A stretch of DNA of 64,000 bases from Isoetes taiwanensis (Eukaryota > Streptophyta > Lycopodiopsida > Isoetales > Isoetaceae), in assembly GCA_021234155.1 (NCBI GenBank), contig JAJEKV010000021.1, positions 20,673,498 through 20,737,497 on the forward strand. Direction: 5' to 3'. Positions 8,455 to 19,139 of the stretch are shown here, in pieces. Position numbers and translations under genes: made by a program. Each line of letters begins with the position of its first letter. The stretch's first letter is position 1. The notes under the pieces are model-generated. The model searched no databases, was not told where the DNA came from, and worked only from the letters and a program-made list of their open reading frames with translations.

Positions 8455-8760
8455 GAAATCGGTTGGAGAATTGCAAGTGTTGGCGCAACTTGATTGTGGT
8501 GCAAATGCTTGCTTTATGGATAGTGCGCTTGCCAAGAAGCACGCCATCCCTAGAAGCAAGGTTGAGCATCCCGCTTTCGTCGGTGATTGATGGATCTAAG
8601 ATCTCCTCGCGCAGCCACGTATCGTAATCGCTCTTTCGTGTTTTGTTCGAGGGAGTTTCTTGTCGATTTCCTTCAATCTCATTGCTAGCCCTCATGCGCC
8701 CAATAGTCTTGGTCTGCCCCGGCTTGAGCTACATAACCCGCAGATTGATTGGCGACTAGA
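8455..8760 (+). pseudogene. Ty3 aspartic protease region
   Basis: LQVLAQLDCGANACFMDSAL (8,469-8,528) carries the catalytic aspartate in D-C-G-A, the usual D-[ST]-G-A loop with Cys in place of Ser/Thr, followed by AKKHAIP. Downstream, near 8,705-8,755, LGLPRLELHNPQIDW is the flap-to-RT linker motif LGxPWLxxHNPxIDW. The enzyme matures the element polyprotein. The DCGA form is also present in copy 2 near 50,431-50,442, so the Cys is shared rather than an error of one copy. Confidence 0.7.
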
Positions 8761-9230
8761 TCATTTCGATTTGCTAGTTCTAGCTCTAGTTCCAGCTCAT
8801 CTCGCAGACAGACGTCTCTACACCAACATCTACTTCGATCCATGCAAAGATCGTGGGCCCCGACTCGCCCTTGCTGTTCCATGTTCTCGACCGCCTCTTG
8901 CCTCTACTCCAGCTCATGCCCCAGATTCTCGATCCCAAATAGTTCCCGGGCTTTGCTCCAGTTCCAGCCAAGCCTCGCCCCAGCTTCTTGCTCCAGCCCC
9001 AGCTTCTTGCTCCAGGGGCCCCTCGCTCTCGCCCAGTTCTTGATCCAGCCTCGCTCCAGCTGTTCTCCCCGCCATGTTCCTGCCATGCTTTTGTGGAGGT
9101 TTCTTCATGCCCTCGGCCAGATCTCAAGATTTCTCTTCGCGAAGTTTGATAAATCTAGAAGGCAAGATCCAAGTTCGAGTTTGCAATCCAGTTCACCCAT
9201 CGGCTAGCTCGGCATCGCCGTCCGCCCAAT
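8760..9230 (+). other. Low-complexity linker between protease and RT (CCAG-rich)
   Basis: About 450 bp encoding Ser/Gln/Pro-rich sequence in several frames, built from 'gctccag' repeats. In copy 2 (about 50,715-51,170) most ccag triplets read cgg, so the two copies differ greatly here although they match on either side. No folded domain is recognised. Open frames in this stretch on both strands are products of the repeat. Confidence 0.5.
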
Positions 9231-9234
9231 GCTC

Positions 9235-10653
9235 CCGTGATAAATATGGCGACTTCTCTGATGTTTTTGACAAAGTCAAGGCCAGCAAACTCCGTGAGCA
9301 TCGCCCATATGATTGTCCTATTGATTTGCAGCCGGGGACCATGCCGCCATATGGTCCGGATATATGGTCTATCTCCGCTGAGTTGAAGGTTTTATGGATT
9401 ATATTGAAGAGAATTTAGCCAATCGGCTTCATTCGACATTCTCCCTCGGAGCCTATCTTCTTCGCCAAAAAGAAGGATGGTTCGGCCAAGCCCGGTCGCT
9501 GATTATCGTGGGCCTCAATAAAATCACAAAGGCCAAATCGATCCGCCTCGATCCCGATCCCAGAGTTGTTGGAACGACTCCAAGGTGCGACTATTTTACG
9601 AAGATTGATCTTCGGGTGTCTATAATCTTATTCGATCCGGAGGGTGATGAGTGGAAAACAGTCTTTTCGTACTCTGTGTATGGCCATTTTGAGTACACAG
9701 CTATGCCGCTTTGGACTTACCAATGCTCCGCAAGATTCCAAAGATATGGCCAATGATGTTTTTCGAGAGTTCTTAGACACTTTTGTTATCATCTATTTGG
9801 ATGATATCCTTATTTATTCTAAGACTCTCAAGAACATGAAAGACATGTTCGACATGTCCTTCAAAAGCTTCGTAAGCATGGATTATATGCCAAACTTGAG
9901 AAGTGCCGCCGAACAGATAATGTGGAGTTCCTTGCCTATCGTGATCACACCACATGGAGTCTCTATGGATCCCGAAAAGGTCGCAAGATCGTTTCGAGTG
10001 GCAAACACCTTCATCCGCTCGAGATGTTCGTTTTTCTTGGGTTTGCCAATTTCTATCGGGCGCTTCATCCGGATTATTCGGAGATTGCTCTTCCTTTGAC
10101 ACGCCACCGCCAAGGACGTACCATTCGAATGGACTGTGGAAGCAACCGCTTTGTTACCCCGGCATGCTTTCACCACGGCGCTAGTTCTTGCTCATGCATC
10201 CTTTGCGCCCATATGTTGTTGAAGCAGATGCTTCGATTTTGGCGCTTTGGTGGGATCCTCGCCACAGAGGGGGATGACCATGAATTGCATCCAATCGCCT
10301 ATCATTCACGAAAAGTTTCAGTCGCTGAAATCAACTATCCCATTTATGACAAGGAGTTGTTGGCGATAGTGGATTCTTTCGAGGAGTGGAGACGTTTCCT
10401 GGAGGGATCTCCTTATAAGGTCACAGTCTACACAGATCACCGAAATCTCGAATATTTTTAGTCTGCTCGAGTGCTCAATCGTCGCCAGGCCCGGTGGCAT
10501 ACTCAAGTATTATCCCGGATTGATTTCGTGATCAAGTACCGTCCTGGATCCCTCCAAAGAAAGCCTGATGCCTTGTCTCGACACTCCTACCTTGAGCCCA
10601 AACTAGGTGATCCTGCATATGATCAGCAATCACAGGTTATTTTAGGGCCTCAT
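9235..10653 (+). pseudogene. pol: Ty3 reverse transcriptase and RNase H, truncated by the nested element
   Basis: The segment opens KYGDFSDVFDKVKASKLREH and has RT blocks DYxGLNKIT, YFTKIDL, FGLTNAP-like, and the catalytic YLDD (9,794-9,805, IIYLDDILIYSKTL). RNase H follows, with LHPIAYHSRK (near 10,290), YPIYDKELLAIV, YTDHRNLEYF (10,431-10,460) and the tail KPDALSRHS (from 10,561). Several shifts break copy 1, but every block is recognisable. The frame is cut at about 10,653 by the 10.3-kb insert; the integrase lies on the far side. The copy is at 51,170-52,576. From 10,471 to the insert the two copies are almost identical. Confidence 0.88.
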
Positions 10654-10933
10654 TAGAGTTTTTTTGAGATGTAGACACATCCCCGTAAGAGAATTATAGA
10701 TATTTAAATAATTATTAATTTTATATTATAATATATTGCAACCACCCCTCAACAACCTCTCTCACCAACGTTCCTAAGTTTATGGTCCCCAATTTTACCT
10801 CAACCACCTACCTTTTTTTAAATTAAAATTTAAAATCGAAATTGTACCTCTTTTTTTTCCCTAAGAATTAGAGAATGTGGCTCCATTGATTTAGGAAAAC
10901 CGGTTTCACAAACGTGGCTTCCCAACTAAAATT

Positions 10934-11143
10934 ATGCCACTCCAACGGCCTGTCTTCCGACCAAGCCCAGGATTGAAGACCACGTCATCAATCCGCTTTC
11001 AATTTTTCAAAACCGAAGCTTACATAGAAAGTGATACTTTGCGCCATGGAGTTCCCGGGTCCTATGAATTTTTAGAAAGAATTTACAGGTATGTTCTTAT
11101 TTTATCTCTGAGATATGCAATTACTTCTGTAAGAAGAAGATGA
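10934..11143 (+). CDS. First small frame of the nested transposon, 69 aa
   Basis: Intact and identical in both copies (52,857-53,066). It begins MPLQRPVFRPSPGLKTTSS and contains YIESDTLRHGVPGSYEFLER. A potential donor (ttacag|gtatgtt) lies at 11,089, 50 bp before the ATG of the next frame. It is therefore probably the first exon of the coiled-coil protein or a short upstream frame. The 270 bp before it (10,660-10,930) are AT-rich, with runs such as 'ttttatattataatatatt', and would serve as promoter. No family recognised. Confidence 0.4.
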   Translation: MPLQRPVFRPSPGLKTTSSIRFQFFKTEAYIESDTLRHGVPGSYEFLERIYRYVLILSLRYAITSVRRR

Positions 11144-12360
11144 CAACAGAGATCAGAATTGTCTTACCCAAGAATATGCGCTATTTGAACAAAAACGTGG
11201 AGGCTTCAAGGTTAGAGTAAATGAAGCTTTGCTGAGGTCTCAAGGAGCTAAGAATGCCGATTTGTGGACACGCGGAGATATTTATCCGGGATCCAATTAC
11301 CGTAAGCTCCCCACTTTAATTCTGTTACTAGTTTGGTTAAATTGTATGCGAAGGGAGAAATGGCTTGTTGGGCTATTGTGAGAATATGAAGAGATATATA
11401 GATCAGCTTTGTTGCATAATTGGACGTTATAAACATGAAATTGAGTCTATGAGATCTGATATAAAGCAGTCATCAATAGATAAGTGTTCACTGGTAAAAG
11501 AAATTGAATGCTTGAAGAAAACTTTAGTCCAAATGCAAAATGAAGATATGCTGAAAAATTTTGTCATTAAGCAAGCGTAGAAATGAGAGGTGTCATATCC
11601 GTAATGGTTTGATGCGGGCGAGTCCTCGAAAAATTCTAGAAGCTCGCTTGAAGAGATTTAAGAAGACCGCAATGGGAATGCGTGAGAGAAAGAAAAATTT
11701 GAAACCCATACATGCATTAGCACCAAAAGGGGGGAGCAGCAAGAAGGAGAGTTTATGCAATTAATCAAGTTCAACACAAAAAAAGAAAGGGGTAGTAAGA
11801 AAAATATGGAAAACTTTTTACTTAACATGGCTTCACGAGATGAGATTCTTGTTTACTAAACGAGCCATGCAACGTAGCATTGAAGAGAGATGTACTAGAC
11901 ATGTTAATAAAGGAAATATATTCAAATATGGATGCAAATGAGGTCCAAACCACTTCATGATACCATTGGATTAAGGCATAAGGATATAGAAGCCTATTCA
12001 AACCCTTTCATGCCGCATTAAAATCTTTAGGCACTAAGAAGGTTATAATTCCGGCCCATATACAGCTTGAGAACATTAGAAGAGAAAGGAATATGAAAGT
12101 TGAGGAGGTTCTTGAGGTATGCATTCAATTCAATGCGAGTCTCAAGCATTTCAAAAAAAAAAATGGCATTGAATGTGATGTGATCGGCCTTAACGAGAAA
12201 ACAACATTTGGTTTGATTTAGAAACTATTCTCAAACTCATGGTTGTGTTTTATAATTTGGCGGTCTTCCTCGAGGTGGAACAATTGGATATCTCCGCATT
12301 AAGCTCGACGAGATGGAGATGGAGCTTACGAGCAAGGCAAAGTATGAAAGAGTCTCTTTA
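11139..12360 (+). pseudogene. Coiled-coil protein of the nested transposon (copy 1, frame broken)
   Basis: Damaged equivalent of the intact 408-codon frame at 53,063-54,289. The differences are small indels and substitutions, many at positions that are CTG or CAG in the other copy (for example acctgaagaa versus acccaagaa near 11,167). The stretch from about 11,365 to 11,580 is still open and encodes the coiled coil. See the copy-2 entry for the domain description. Confidence 0.7.
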
Positions 12361-12439
12361 GTTCTTATGAACTATGCCATGGGACCAAGTTATGGAGCAC
12401 AACTATGCCTGCCCAAGAAGAAGAGAAATCCCGAAGTTT

Positions 12440-12720
12440 TTTTTTCCGCATAACTGAGGAACATACTTGGTGGCTTGGTATGTTTCAAGTTCGAAAGGAG
12501 AACTTTTCAGTCCTAAAGTGGGTGTTTGACCGTGATATCCCAAGGATTGTTAGTTTGTATTAATCTGTGAATTATTGCGTGGATGGCTTAGGATCATTTA
12601 AGGTGAGATTTCATTTGGCTTCCGATTTAAAAACAGAGAAAGCTATGTATAATGTTGCTAATACAAATTGCTCAAACTTGCAAAGAATTGTATATTTTGT
12701 ATGTATAAACTAAAAGAAAA
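12440..12720 (+). pseudogene. Middle part of the nested transposon's coding region
   Basis: Short frames that continue between the coiled-coil part and the transposase-like part. They include HTWWLGMFQ-type sequence near 12,465 and VDGLGSFKVRFHLASDLKTE (12,573-12,632), then a stop near 12,712 and a poly-A run (12,716-12,736). The matching stretch in copy 2 is about 54,380-54,635. Two or three exons with short introns would fit, but I cannot fix the borders. Confidence 0.4.
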
Positions 12721-12866
12721 AAAAAAAAAAAAAAAGGAAAGAGTTCTAGTACTATGTCTTGCAAACCAGATGCAGCCCGATAGATAGACACTTAAAGGAC
12801 TAAAAACTTTGAGCCAATTTTGCCAATTCCACTACAAATGAAGTTCATTTTTGTACTTTACATGCT

Positions 12867-13715
12867 ATGGTTAGAATAGTGGAGAAAATGATACATCATA
12901 GTTGTATGTTTGTATGGAATTTTAAAAGCGAGAAGGACAGGAAAGAAGGGATTGCACGGGTTGAGAAAGTGCTATCAGAAGCTGGGCTTCATGGTGGTAA
13001 TGTAAAACTTGAAAAGGATTTGAAGAAATCAGTAAAAAGCTCTGTACCATGCAAGGTGTCCTTGGGAGGTGATAAGGCAAGACACTTTTTGAAAAATGTG
13101 GATTCAAAGAGAAAGGGAACATTTGACTTTGGTAAGAGGCTAGTTGAGGCTGAAAGGGATAGGACGGATAGAGCCAATGCCACTATAAGGAAACTAGATG
13201 CATGGAATGCATTTTCCAACCTAAATGTACTACTGCAAAAACATACATTCACCAATGCAGATAAGGTGGAATTTAAGCAGCTCGTCATAAAGTTTACAGA
13301 TGCTTACATCAAAGCGTGGGGCGAAAATGAGGTCACTCACTATATTCACATTTTGTATGCACATGGACCTTGGTTTGTCAAGGAATATGGTAGTCTTGCT
13401 GTGTGGAATACTCAAGGCATGGAAAAGTCCCATAAACAGGCCAAACTAGCATTTCATCGTGCTACACAGAGAGGAGGATCTTCACTTGCATCAAGGCCAC
13501 TCAATCAGCTTGGAACCTGGTTTTATAGAAGGCTGCTAGCAAGGCATGACATGAATGTTAAAAGAAGAACAAGTCCACAACTAGATAGTGCGTTGAGAGA
13601 TGCTATCCACAAGCGCAAAAGAGAACTATGGGAGAAGTCCACCGCTAAGGAAACACAAAGACAATGGAGAAACAAGCGGGTGAGGATTGGGAAAAAATAT
13701 GCCATCGCACATTAA
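12867..13715 (+). CDS. Transposase-like protein of the nested transposon (intact, 282 aa)
   Basis: Uninterrupted 282-codon frame. The N-terminal third is Lys-rich with a helical segment (FDFGKRLVEAERDRTDRANA). The core has EVTHYIHILYAHGPWFVKEY followed by GSLAVWNTQGMEKSHKQAK and TQRGG. A His-x4-His pair, then about 25 residues later a Gln-Gly-x-Glu-Lys motif, then an Arg/Gly turn, recalls the C-terminal end of RNase-H-fold transposases found in protist, fungal and animal transposons (FSxQGxExxN...RTxxGG), where the Glu is the last acidic catalytic residue. That parallel is from memory. The tail is strongly basic. It probably joins the upstream parts as one protein. The copy at 54,775-55,625 is shifted several times before 55,106 and intact for most of the core. 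Confidence 0.6.
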   Translation: MVRIVEKMIHHSCMFVWNFKSEKDRKEGIARVEKVLSEAGLHGGNVKLEKDLKKSVKSSVPCKVSLGGDKARHFLKNVDSKRKGTFDFGKRLVEAERDRTDRANATIRKLDAWNAFSNLNVLLQKHTFTNADKVEFKQLVIKFTDAYIKAWGENEVTHYIHILYAHGPWFVKEYGSLAVWNTQGMEKSHKQAKLAFHRATQRGGSSLASRPLNQLGTWFYRRLLARHDMNVKRRTSPQLDSALRDAIHKRKRELWEKSTAKETQRQWRNKRVRIGKKYAIAH

Positions 13716-13988
13716 ATCTGTAAGTGCCATTGTCCTTGTTTATTTGATTTAATCATCTAATATTGAGATTTTTTACTGAATTTTAGTCATTTCACTAAGA
13801 GTTACATGCTATTATTGCAGCTAGGTTTCACTTTGTTGTCTTGTTTATCCAAGTTGATGTTTATAGAATCATAGAGTATGCCATTATACGTGATCTGAAA
13901 TACAATCTGTAAGGTAATTTTGAATTGGTATGATGCCAACACATACTCTTAACCTTATGCTCCTCAAAAATTAGACTGGAACTTCCAT

Positions 13989-14171
13989 CTACTGCTCGTG
14001 GGTGCCTTTCATTGTTAGAACCTCAAGAAATCTAACATATCTTTCACAGAATATATTAACAAGTTGCATTTGTTCTAAGAACCTTGATAGGGCATAAAAC
14101 AAATTGCTGTTAAATTCATATTCTTTATCAACATCTAGCAGGCCTTTACATTGCCATAAACGTTTGTTCAT
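13989..14171 (-). pseudogene. Exon-like fragment A (KEYEF..FLEQM motif)
   Basis: Minus-strand frame of 60 codons beginning MNKRLWQCKGLLDVDKEYEF and continuing FYALSRFLEQMQLVNIFCER. Its closest relative in the window is the fragment at 16,242-16,410, which keeps LLDAAKEYEF, FYTLSMFLEQM and the C-x-RY-x-R pattern. The copy is at 55,882-56,085. No family recognised. The frame is not bounded by good splice sites that I can be sure of. Confidence 0.4.
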
Positions 14172-16241
14172 CTAGTACATGAATGTCTAGTAGCTTTGAG
14201 GTAGTTATGAAGGCTGTGATGTATGTGCATTAGAAGTTGAAGGTTTGCAGTTAAGTGTTATGTTTCAGTTAGAATCTTGCTTATTTTGTAAGTGTTTAAA
14301 TAGGTCTAGCATGTGCACAACTTACTGAATACATAGAGAGGAGGCTCTTCACAAAGCTAAGGTGCACACAAAGTCACTTTAGAGTTAAAAAGTATAGCAC
14401 TGGCTTTCTGTTTCTAGCAAAATAGTATAAACTTGACATAAACCTTTCTGATCTCAAATGAAGACTTCTGGTGCAGCTGGCCTTGTGATCCATACCTGCC
14501 TTGTTAATGTCCAGTGCCTTTTTTGGGTTGTATGGGCTTGGGCATCCAGATCCATCAAGCGAGATGCCAGCATTGATGCATGTGAGTTGCATGCATCTTT
14601 AGTTCGAGATATCTCACCCCAAATCACCATCATGCTCTTTAAGGGCTGAAAAGACCCATTAGGCAATAATCCCGCAAGGTACCGGCCAATTTCGATTAGT
14701 CAGTCATGCTCAATAAAATAACCGCAGCCAGCCGGTAATGTTGAGAAGTGAGGAAGTCCCAAAAGAGGTGCACATCGCTCCTAGATGTCACTAAAATTAT
14801 TCTACGTGTGAAAGCTAAAGAGACAAAGGATGCAATTGATTATGGTAGATTGGCTAAAATCGATAAGCCGTGAAGATCATTTAGCGAAGCCCACTCAAGT
14901 AATCTCATGCAAAGTTAGTTGATGCAATGTAAGCCAAAATGCTATATTTGCTGTTCTATGGAAACCTCGATATTGTATTTTTCACGCCACGTATGCAGCA
15001 AATTGATGATTCATTCTTTCTTGTTGTCAACCTCCGTGTGATTGTTGTCCGCAATTATTGGATGTATTTTCTTGAAAGTAAAGTTTGTTTCGTTCAAGTT
15101 TAGATGCTAATTTTGTAATCACGGTAAACATCCGAACCGATTAAAGATCATTACATAATCATAAAGCATTTTACCAATACGCATAAATATATTTTCTCGC
15201 TTAAATAGCTCTTGAGCATTGGTTGTCCAGATGCCAATCGAGTATAGGAATCAAGGAGTTTACAAGTAAGGTTCTTGGTGTCTAGTCCCACATGAACTTA
15301 CCGTTTGGAGAGAAATATCACATTCACCTTAATTATATTGAAATATGGAGTTAATGCACGCTGATGCTTTAGCATCATTCTTTAGCATATTAACTAATGG
15401 TTTGAGGCCCCAAAATGCATGTGCCCTAATGGTATCCTAGTAAATTCCAAATTGTCATGGATAAAGTTAGGATATGCGCAGTACTTTTCAAAGTCTTTTT
15501 TCTTGAAGAGATCTCCCAAAACCGCTTACATGTATGTTCACATATTTGGTCTATACAACCGCAACAAATGTGATAGGGTAGTAGTTGTGCTAGTGTGAGA
15601 TGTGTATGGTCCGGTGTTTCAACATGGTCTACACGCCAAAGTCGGACCGCATGTATGCTAAACCTCATGAGCAGATATTGCTCTGCAGCTGTTTTGCATC
15701 ATGCTTCAACAAAATATACCATGGGACAGAACGATTGCTTGGATTGGCACAGGGGAATGAAAATTGCAAGCCCTGGTCAAGAACTACCCGCCTCTTTTTA
15801 TGCATGCAGCCTATCAAAGTTGAGCTCTAGTTCCCGCTACTTTATAAAACATGCAATTCCTCTCTATGGACTCTTCGCCTTAAAGTGTTTTATAGTTTTG
15901 TAGTCAACTGCGAGGTTTGCTTCTCAACTTCTTTTTTCTTCATTTCATGATTTCTATTTTAAAGTGATGTCACATCTTCGTATATCTATAAAGCGCAATA
16001 GATGATGGATTTGAGGCACTACCTGGACAGAGCGTGCAAGGCTGATGTAATGGGAAAGAAAGTTCTGGTGGGGAATGCAAGGCTAAAGAGACCTTTTAGT
16101 TTTATTGCTAGAAATGGGACTTGTTGTTGTATGAGTAAAATACCTTCGCTAAAAACGAAAAACAAAAGATGATGTTGGTGGTACACTGAGTGATCCCTAC
16201 TGACAGAGATAACCACTTAGGATTGTGTTTGAAATATCATA

Positions 16242-16469
16242 TCAAGACTGCCTATCAAGCAGCAATAGAAGTCTGGCATATCTTTTACAGACTGTTTTAA
16301 CAAGGTACATTTGCTCTAAGAACATTGATAGGGTATAAAAGTTGTTAAATTCATATTCTTTAGCAGCATCTAGCAGGTCTTGTTTAATCCTCCAACGATG
16401 TTTGTAATGTGCAGAACATGCTAGGCAGTGTAATATATGCCGGCAACACCAAAGTGCGTGACGCAGCAT
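16242..16469 (-). pseudogene. Exon-like fragment B, paralogous to fragment A
   Basis: Minus-strand frame containing HRWRIKQDLLDAAKEYEFNN, FYTLSMFLEQMYLVKTVCKR and YARLL. Aligned to fragment A, about half of the residues match, and much of the DNA difference leaves the protein pattern similar. The two are in the same orientation 2.2 kb apart. The copy is at 58,160-58,400. Confidence 0.4.
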
Positions 16470-16774
16470 TTTCTAGTGCCAACAAAATGAGATTGTTTGT
16501 TTGCGAAGACTTCAAGCACTTTGCATCCCTTGGCAATGGTTCAGAATAAGCACGGTTCACTGGAAAGTTTGAATTGTTGGATCTACAAAGTCTTTTCTAC
16601 TTGCTTCTGTTATTGGGCAGTTGTGTAACTTTCTGGCAAGGTACTACTTGTATTGCAATATGCTTGCATGTTGGAGTTGTAACTGATAATTTTATCTCTA
16701 AATGATCAAGTGACAGTATTTGTGGCAGGCTTGCATATGGAGCACAAGCTGCATAGACACAGGGTACAATACTC

Positions 16775-17119
16775 TTGGACAGTTTAGAGCAGAAGCAGGA
16801 GCGGCACATAGCATTTCCAAAGCAATATTCCATGCAAATTGTACCGACTCAGCATACTATTTTAACTGCTAATGGCTCAATTTATTCTGGCTACTACATA
16901 GAATCTGCTGTTTACAATCCGAGCATCTCTCCTTTCTGCTTTGATAGCTTTTGTAGCTGCTGGTGGCAAAAGTTATGAAGATATTATTAAGGCAAAAGCT
17001 TTGTTGAGAAACAAGGGGCGCTTGCAAAGCAAGCATCTACTGTTTGGTTGGTCCTGGATAAAATTTCCCCCAAATGCAGCCTTTACGTTTATGAGGCAGG
17101 TGCTTTGAAGAAAACATAA
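16775..17119 (+). pseudogene. Captured cytidine deaminase fragment (C-terminal domain)
   Basis: In one frame the sequence reads LTANGSIYSGYYIESAVYNP, then SISP. After a one-position shift it continues ALIAFVAAGGKSYEDIIKA, and downstream come a VLVEK-like segment, LDKISPK in the other frame, and a stop near 17,119. The pattern (G-x-(I/V)-Y-x-G-x-Y-x-E-S-A-x-Y-N-P-S..P.QAAL) is the signature of the second, non-catalytic domain of dimeric cytidine deaminases (E. coli Cdd and plant CDA), which convert cytidine to uridine. Zinc-ligand motifs of the catalytic domain (HAE, PCxxC) were not found upstream, so only the C-terminal part is present. No introns are visible across this 115-codon region. The copy at 58,800-59,085 has the same fragment with extra shifts. 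It is inside the nested transposon, so it is most likely gene capture. Confidence 0.6.
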
Positions 17120-17900
17120 GTTGGTGCATGCCAGCATAGCATGTCTTTCACATGTATTATCGGTTAAGTTGGTGTATAGCACTATATTTAGCAATGGCCA
17201 TTCACTATCTGATAATTGTACATTTGTAAAGCATTAATAAGACTTCATTATGGTGAAGTTTCTCCTCTGTACATATTTTGTGAAATCAATATAAAGAGGA
17301 TATACTTTTACGTCAATGGATTGATTCCCATATCTTCTGTTGGGAGCAGTCAATCTTCTTTATTGAGTTTTCTGGTTGTTTTTCTTTTCTTTATTCCTTT
17401 TTCCCTGATATATAGCATCTTTGTGCTAAGGATCTTATGTGTTAAGAATTGAAGAAGCCGTAATCTAAATGTCACAAAAATGCTATGAACATGCAGCTTC
17501 ATTTTCCTTGTCTTTAACAACCATTTTCCTTGTCTTGGAGGTCGCAGCATGTGGAGGCAATTCCTGCATGCACAGTGCCAAGATGTTACCTGATTGCATG
17601 CATATGGTTGCATGATGTGATCCTTACACTTTTTCGCACGAAAGCAAGCAGCATGTCATCATAGCTTAAACCCAGCAGAATATTGCGCCCAAAACATTGA
17701 AACATCACGATGATTTACCAACAAACAAACATGTTATGTTATGTTACTAATCTTTAACTAAACCCTGTATATTTAACAAAGAGTATCAGATAGCTAACAT
17801 CCTAAGTAACTTTAATATGGCAGCCCCTACAACCAGCTTATACTTATAGTCAAAGTCCAAAGTATTAAGCAAATATCTAGCTGCCCAAACCCCCAGCACC
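17120..17900. other. Noncoding stretch after the deaminase fragment
   Basis: AT-rich. It includes 'catcattaataagacttcatt'-like sequence and a pyrimidine-rich run near 17,375-17,405, and might be the 3' UTR and flank captured with the deaminase. No gene recognised. From about 17,440 to 17,930 the two copies are nearly identical (59,400-59,890). Confidence 0.35.
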
Positions 17901-18310
17901 TGATTAACACAAGCATGAAGACAAGCTTGTTAGCATAACAGCCCCTACAATGCCAACATCAAATTTTTGTATTCAATGAAGTAAATTGAGAACTAATTTT
18001 CAAACCTGGTTTTTGTCGCCTCTCCAAATTCAGCGTTGTGCACTTGCTCTTTTGATGAACATGCTGGCCTTTCTCCAAAATTCTGCCTTTCATAATTGTT
18101 CCTTGGCAGATTATCTGCCAACTGACTTGCCTGAGAACACGACCAGTCCTTGCATAATGGTGCTCCCCGCAAAGATAATGGTGGCATGAGAAGCTTAAAC
18201 CTCGCTCCAAATGTTAGGCCGAAGTTACGCTTGTGTATATACATGGTGTTGCCATGATTTCTATGATGATTCTTTTGGGAATTGAACCCAAACACAACCA
18301 GCAAACCCTT
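17760..18310 (-). pseudogene. Minus-strand cargo gene, last exons
   Basis: Two open minus-strand stretches look like terminal exons. One (about 18,225-18,005) encodes GLTFGARFKLLMPPLSLRG and ends at a donor (accag|gtttga). The other (about 17,899-17,765) starts after an acceptor (ttaatcag|gtgctg) and encodes, in one frame, VWAARYLLNTLDFDYKYKLV before a stop at about 17,765. The copy is at 59,755-60,180. The product is unknown. It is convergent with the deaminase fragment. Confidence 0.35.
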
Positions 18311-18349
18311 TTTGTTTTATTTTTTTTTTTACCAAATACATCAATTCCT

Positions 18350-18660
18350 CGATCAATCCTCAAGTTATGAGGAGGCATACAATCCTTGCAACAAATTGTG
18401 TATTCTCTTCTATATCCTACCTTCTTATCGCCCATTAAAAATTTGAATTCGTAAAATCCAACAAATGACCCAATAACCTTCGCATTCCACTAATGTCCAC
18501 GCCTCTTCCACGCTCAACGCTTGAATATGATCATTCTCCATGTGCACTTTCAATTCAATCGACGGTGTCCTCCCAATGCAATGCTCCTCCACCGCTTCCA
18601 AAGACAATTGACCATTTTCTCACGCTTCTTCATTCTTTGAACAAAGAAATTGCAATATAA
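18350..18660 (-). pseudogene. Minus-strand cargo gene, internal exon
   Basis: Best read in copy 2 (60,286-60,633), where a 115-codon frame contains MENDHIQTLNVEEAWTLVEC, FLMDDKKVGYRREYTICCKD and CMPPHNLRID. Copy 1 has the same words in two frames. The clustered Cys (CCxxC) could be a metal site. I do not recognise it. It lies between the BAH-like exon upstream and the terminal exons downstream on the same strand. Confidence 0.4.
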
Positions 18661-18829
18661 GGTCCGCTTTTGGTAACCTCAGACTGAAAGTTGTAATTTC
18701 ACATTATTTACTTCGTAACCGTAAGTGCATAAAGAACTTCATACTTACCTGAATGTGAAACCGCCAAGTCTACTTCACAAGCGCTATTTGCCCACCGTCT
18801 CATGGATGCTTTCTCCAATCCCCATAAAA

Positions 18830-19075
18830 TATCTCGCCAAGGGAAGCTTCACTAACGCCTTTGAAATGTATATGTCTGCGTGGTGCAACCCTTAATGTTT
18901 GCACATCCTTGAACAAGGAAGCAAATATGCTTATCTAATGAAGGCTTTTGCACCACCTCGAACCCCGCCTTTTCAAATAATAACCTTCCTACTTCTCTTG
19001 CTAATAAGCAAAATAAATGCCAAAAGAATATGCTTATCATTCAAACCTTTAGAAATCAGGATAGTGCAGGGAGTT
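18830..19075 (-). pseudogene. Minus-strand cargo gene, exon-like piece with RGGAKAF
   Basis: Minus-strand open stretch with LLISKRSRKV, RGGAKAF and KLPLARYFMGIGESIHETV-type reading in one frame. The copy is at 60,745-61,000. The frame is uncertain because the copies shift against each other. It is placed in the same direction as the neighbouring exons and is probably part of the same gene. Confidence 0.3.
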
Positions 19076-19139
19076 TACTAGTGACAACTCGGCCCCACCT
19101 TACCTTTTGTTTTTGTGTAATGGTATTTGTGGAACCAAA

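Larger units (their letters stand above)
13716..16770. other. Cargo region of the nested transposon, first part (exon-like minus-strand pieces)
   Basis: Mostly AT-rich with no complete gene. Minus-strand exon-like pieces occur at 14,025-14,175, 14,454-14,666, 15,426-15,668 and 16,258-16,410. The first and last are related to each other (separate entry). The rest (14,700-15,400 and 15,830-16,000) shows nothing recognisable. The whole stretch recurs at 55,640-58,780. Confidence 0.4.

Noticed and set aside
8660-9207. Long Ser- and Pro-rich open frames on both strands
   Set aside because: They run through the CCAG-rich linker between protease and RT. They are repeat translations and are not conserved in copy 2.
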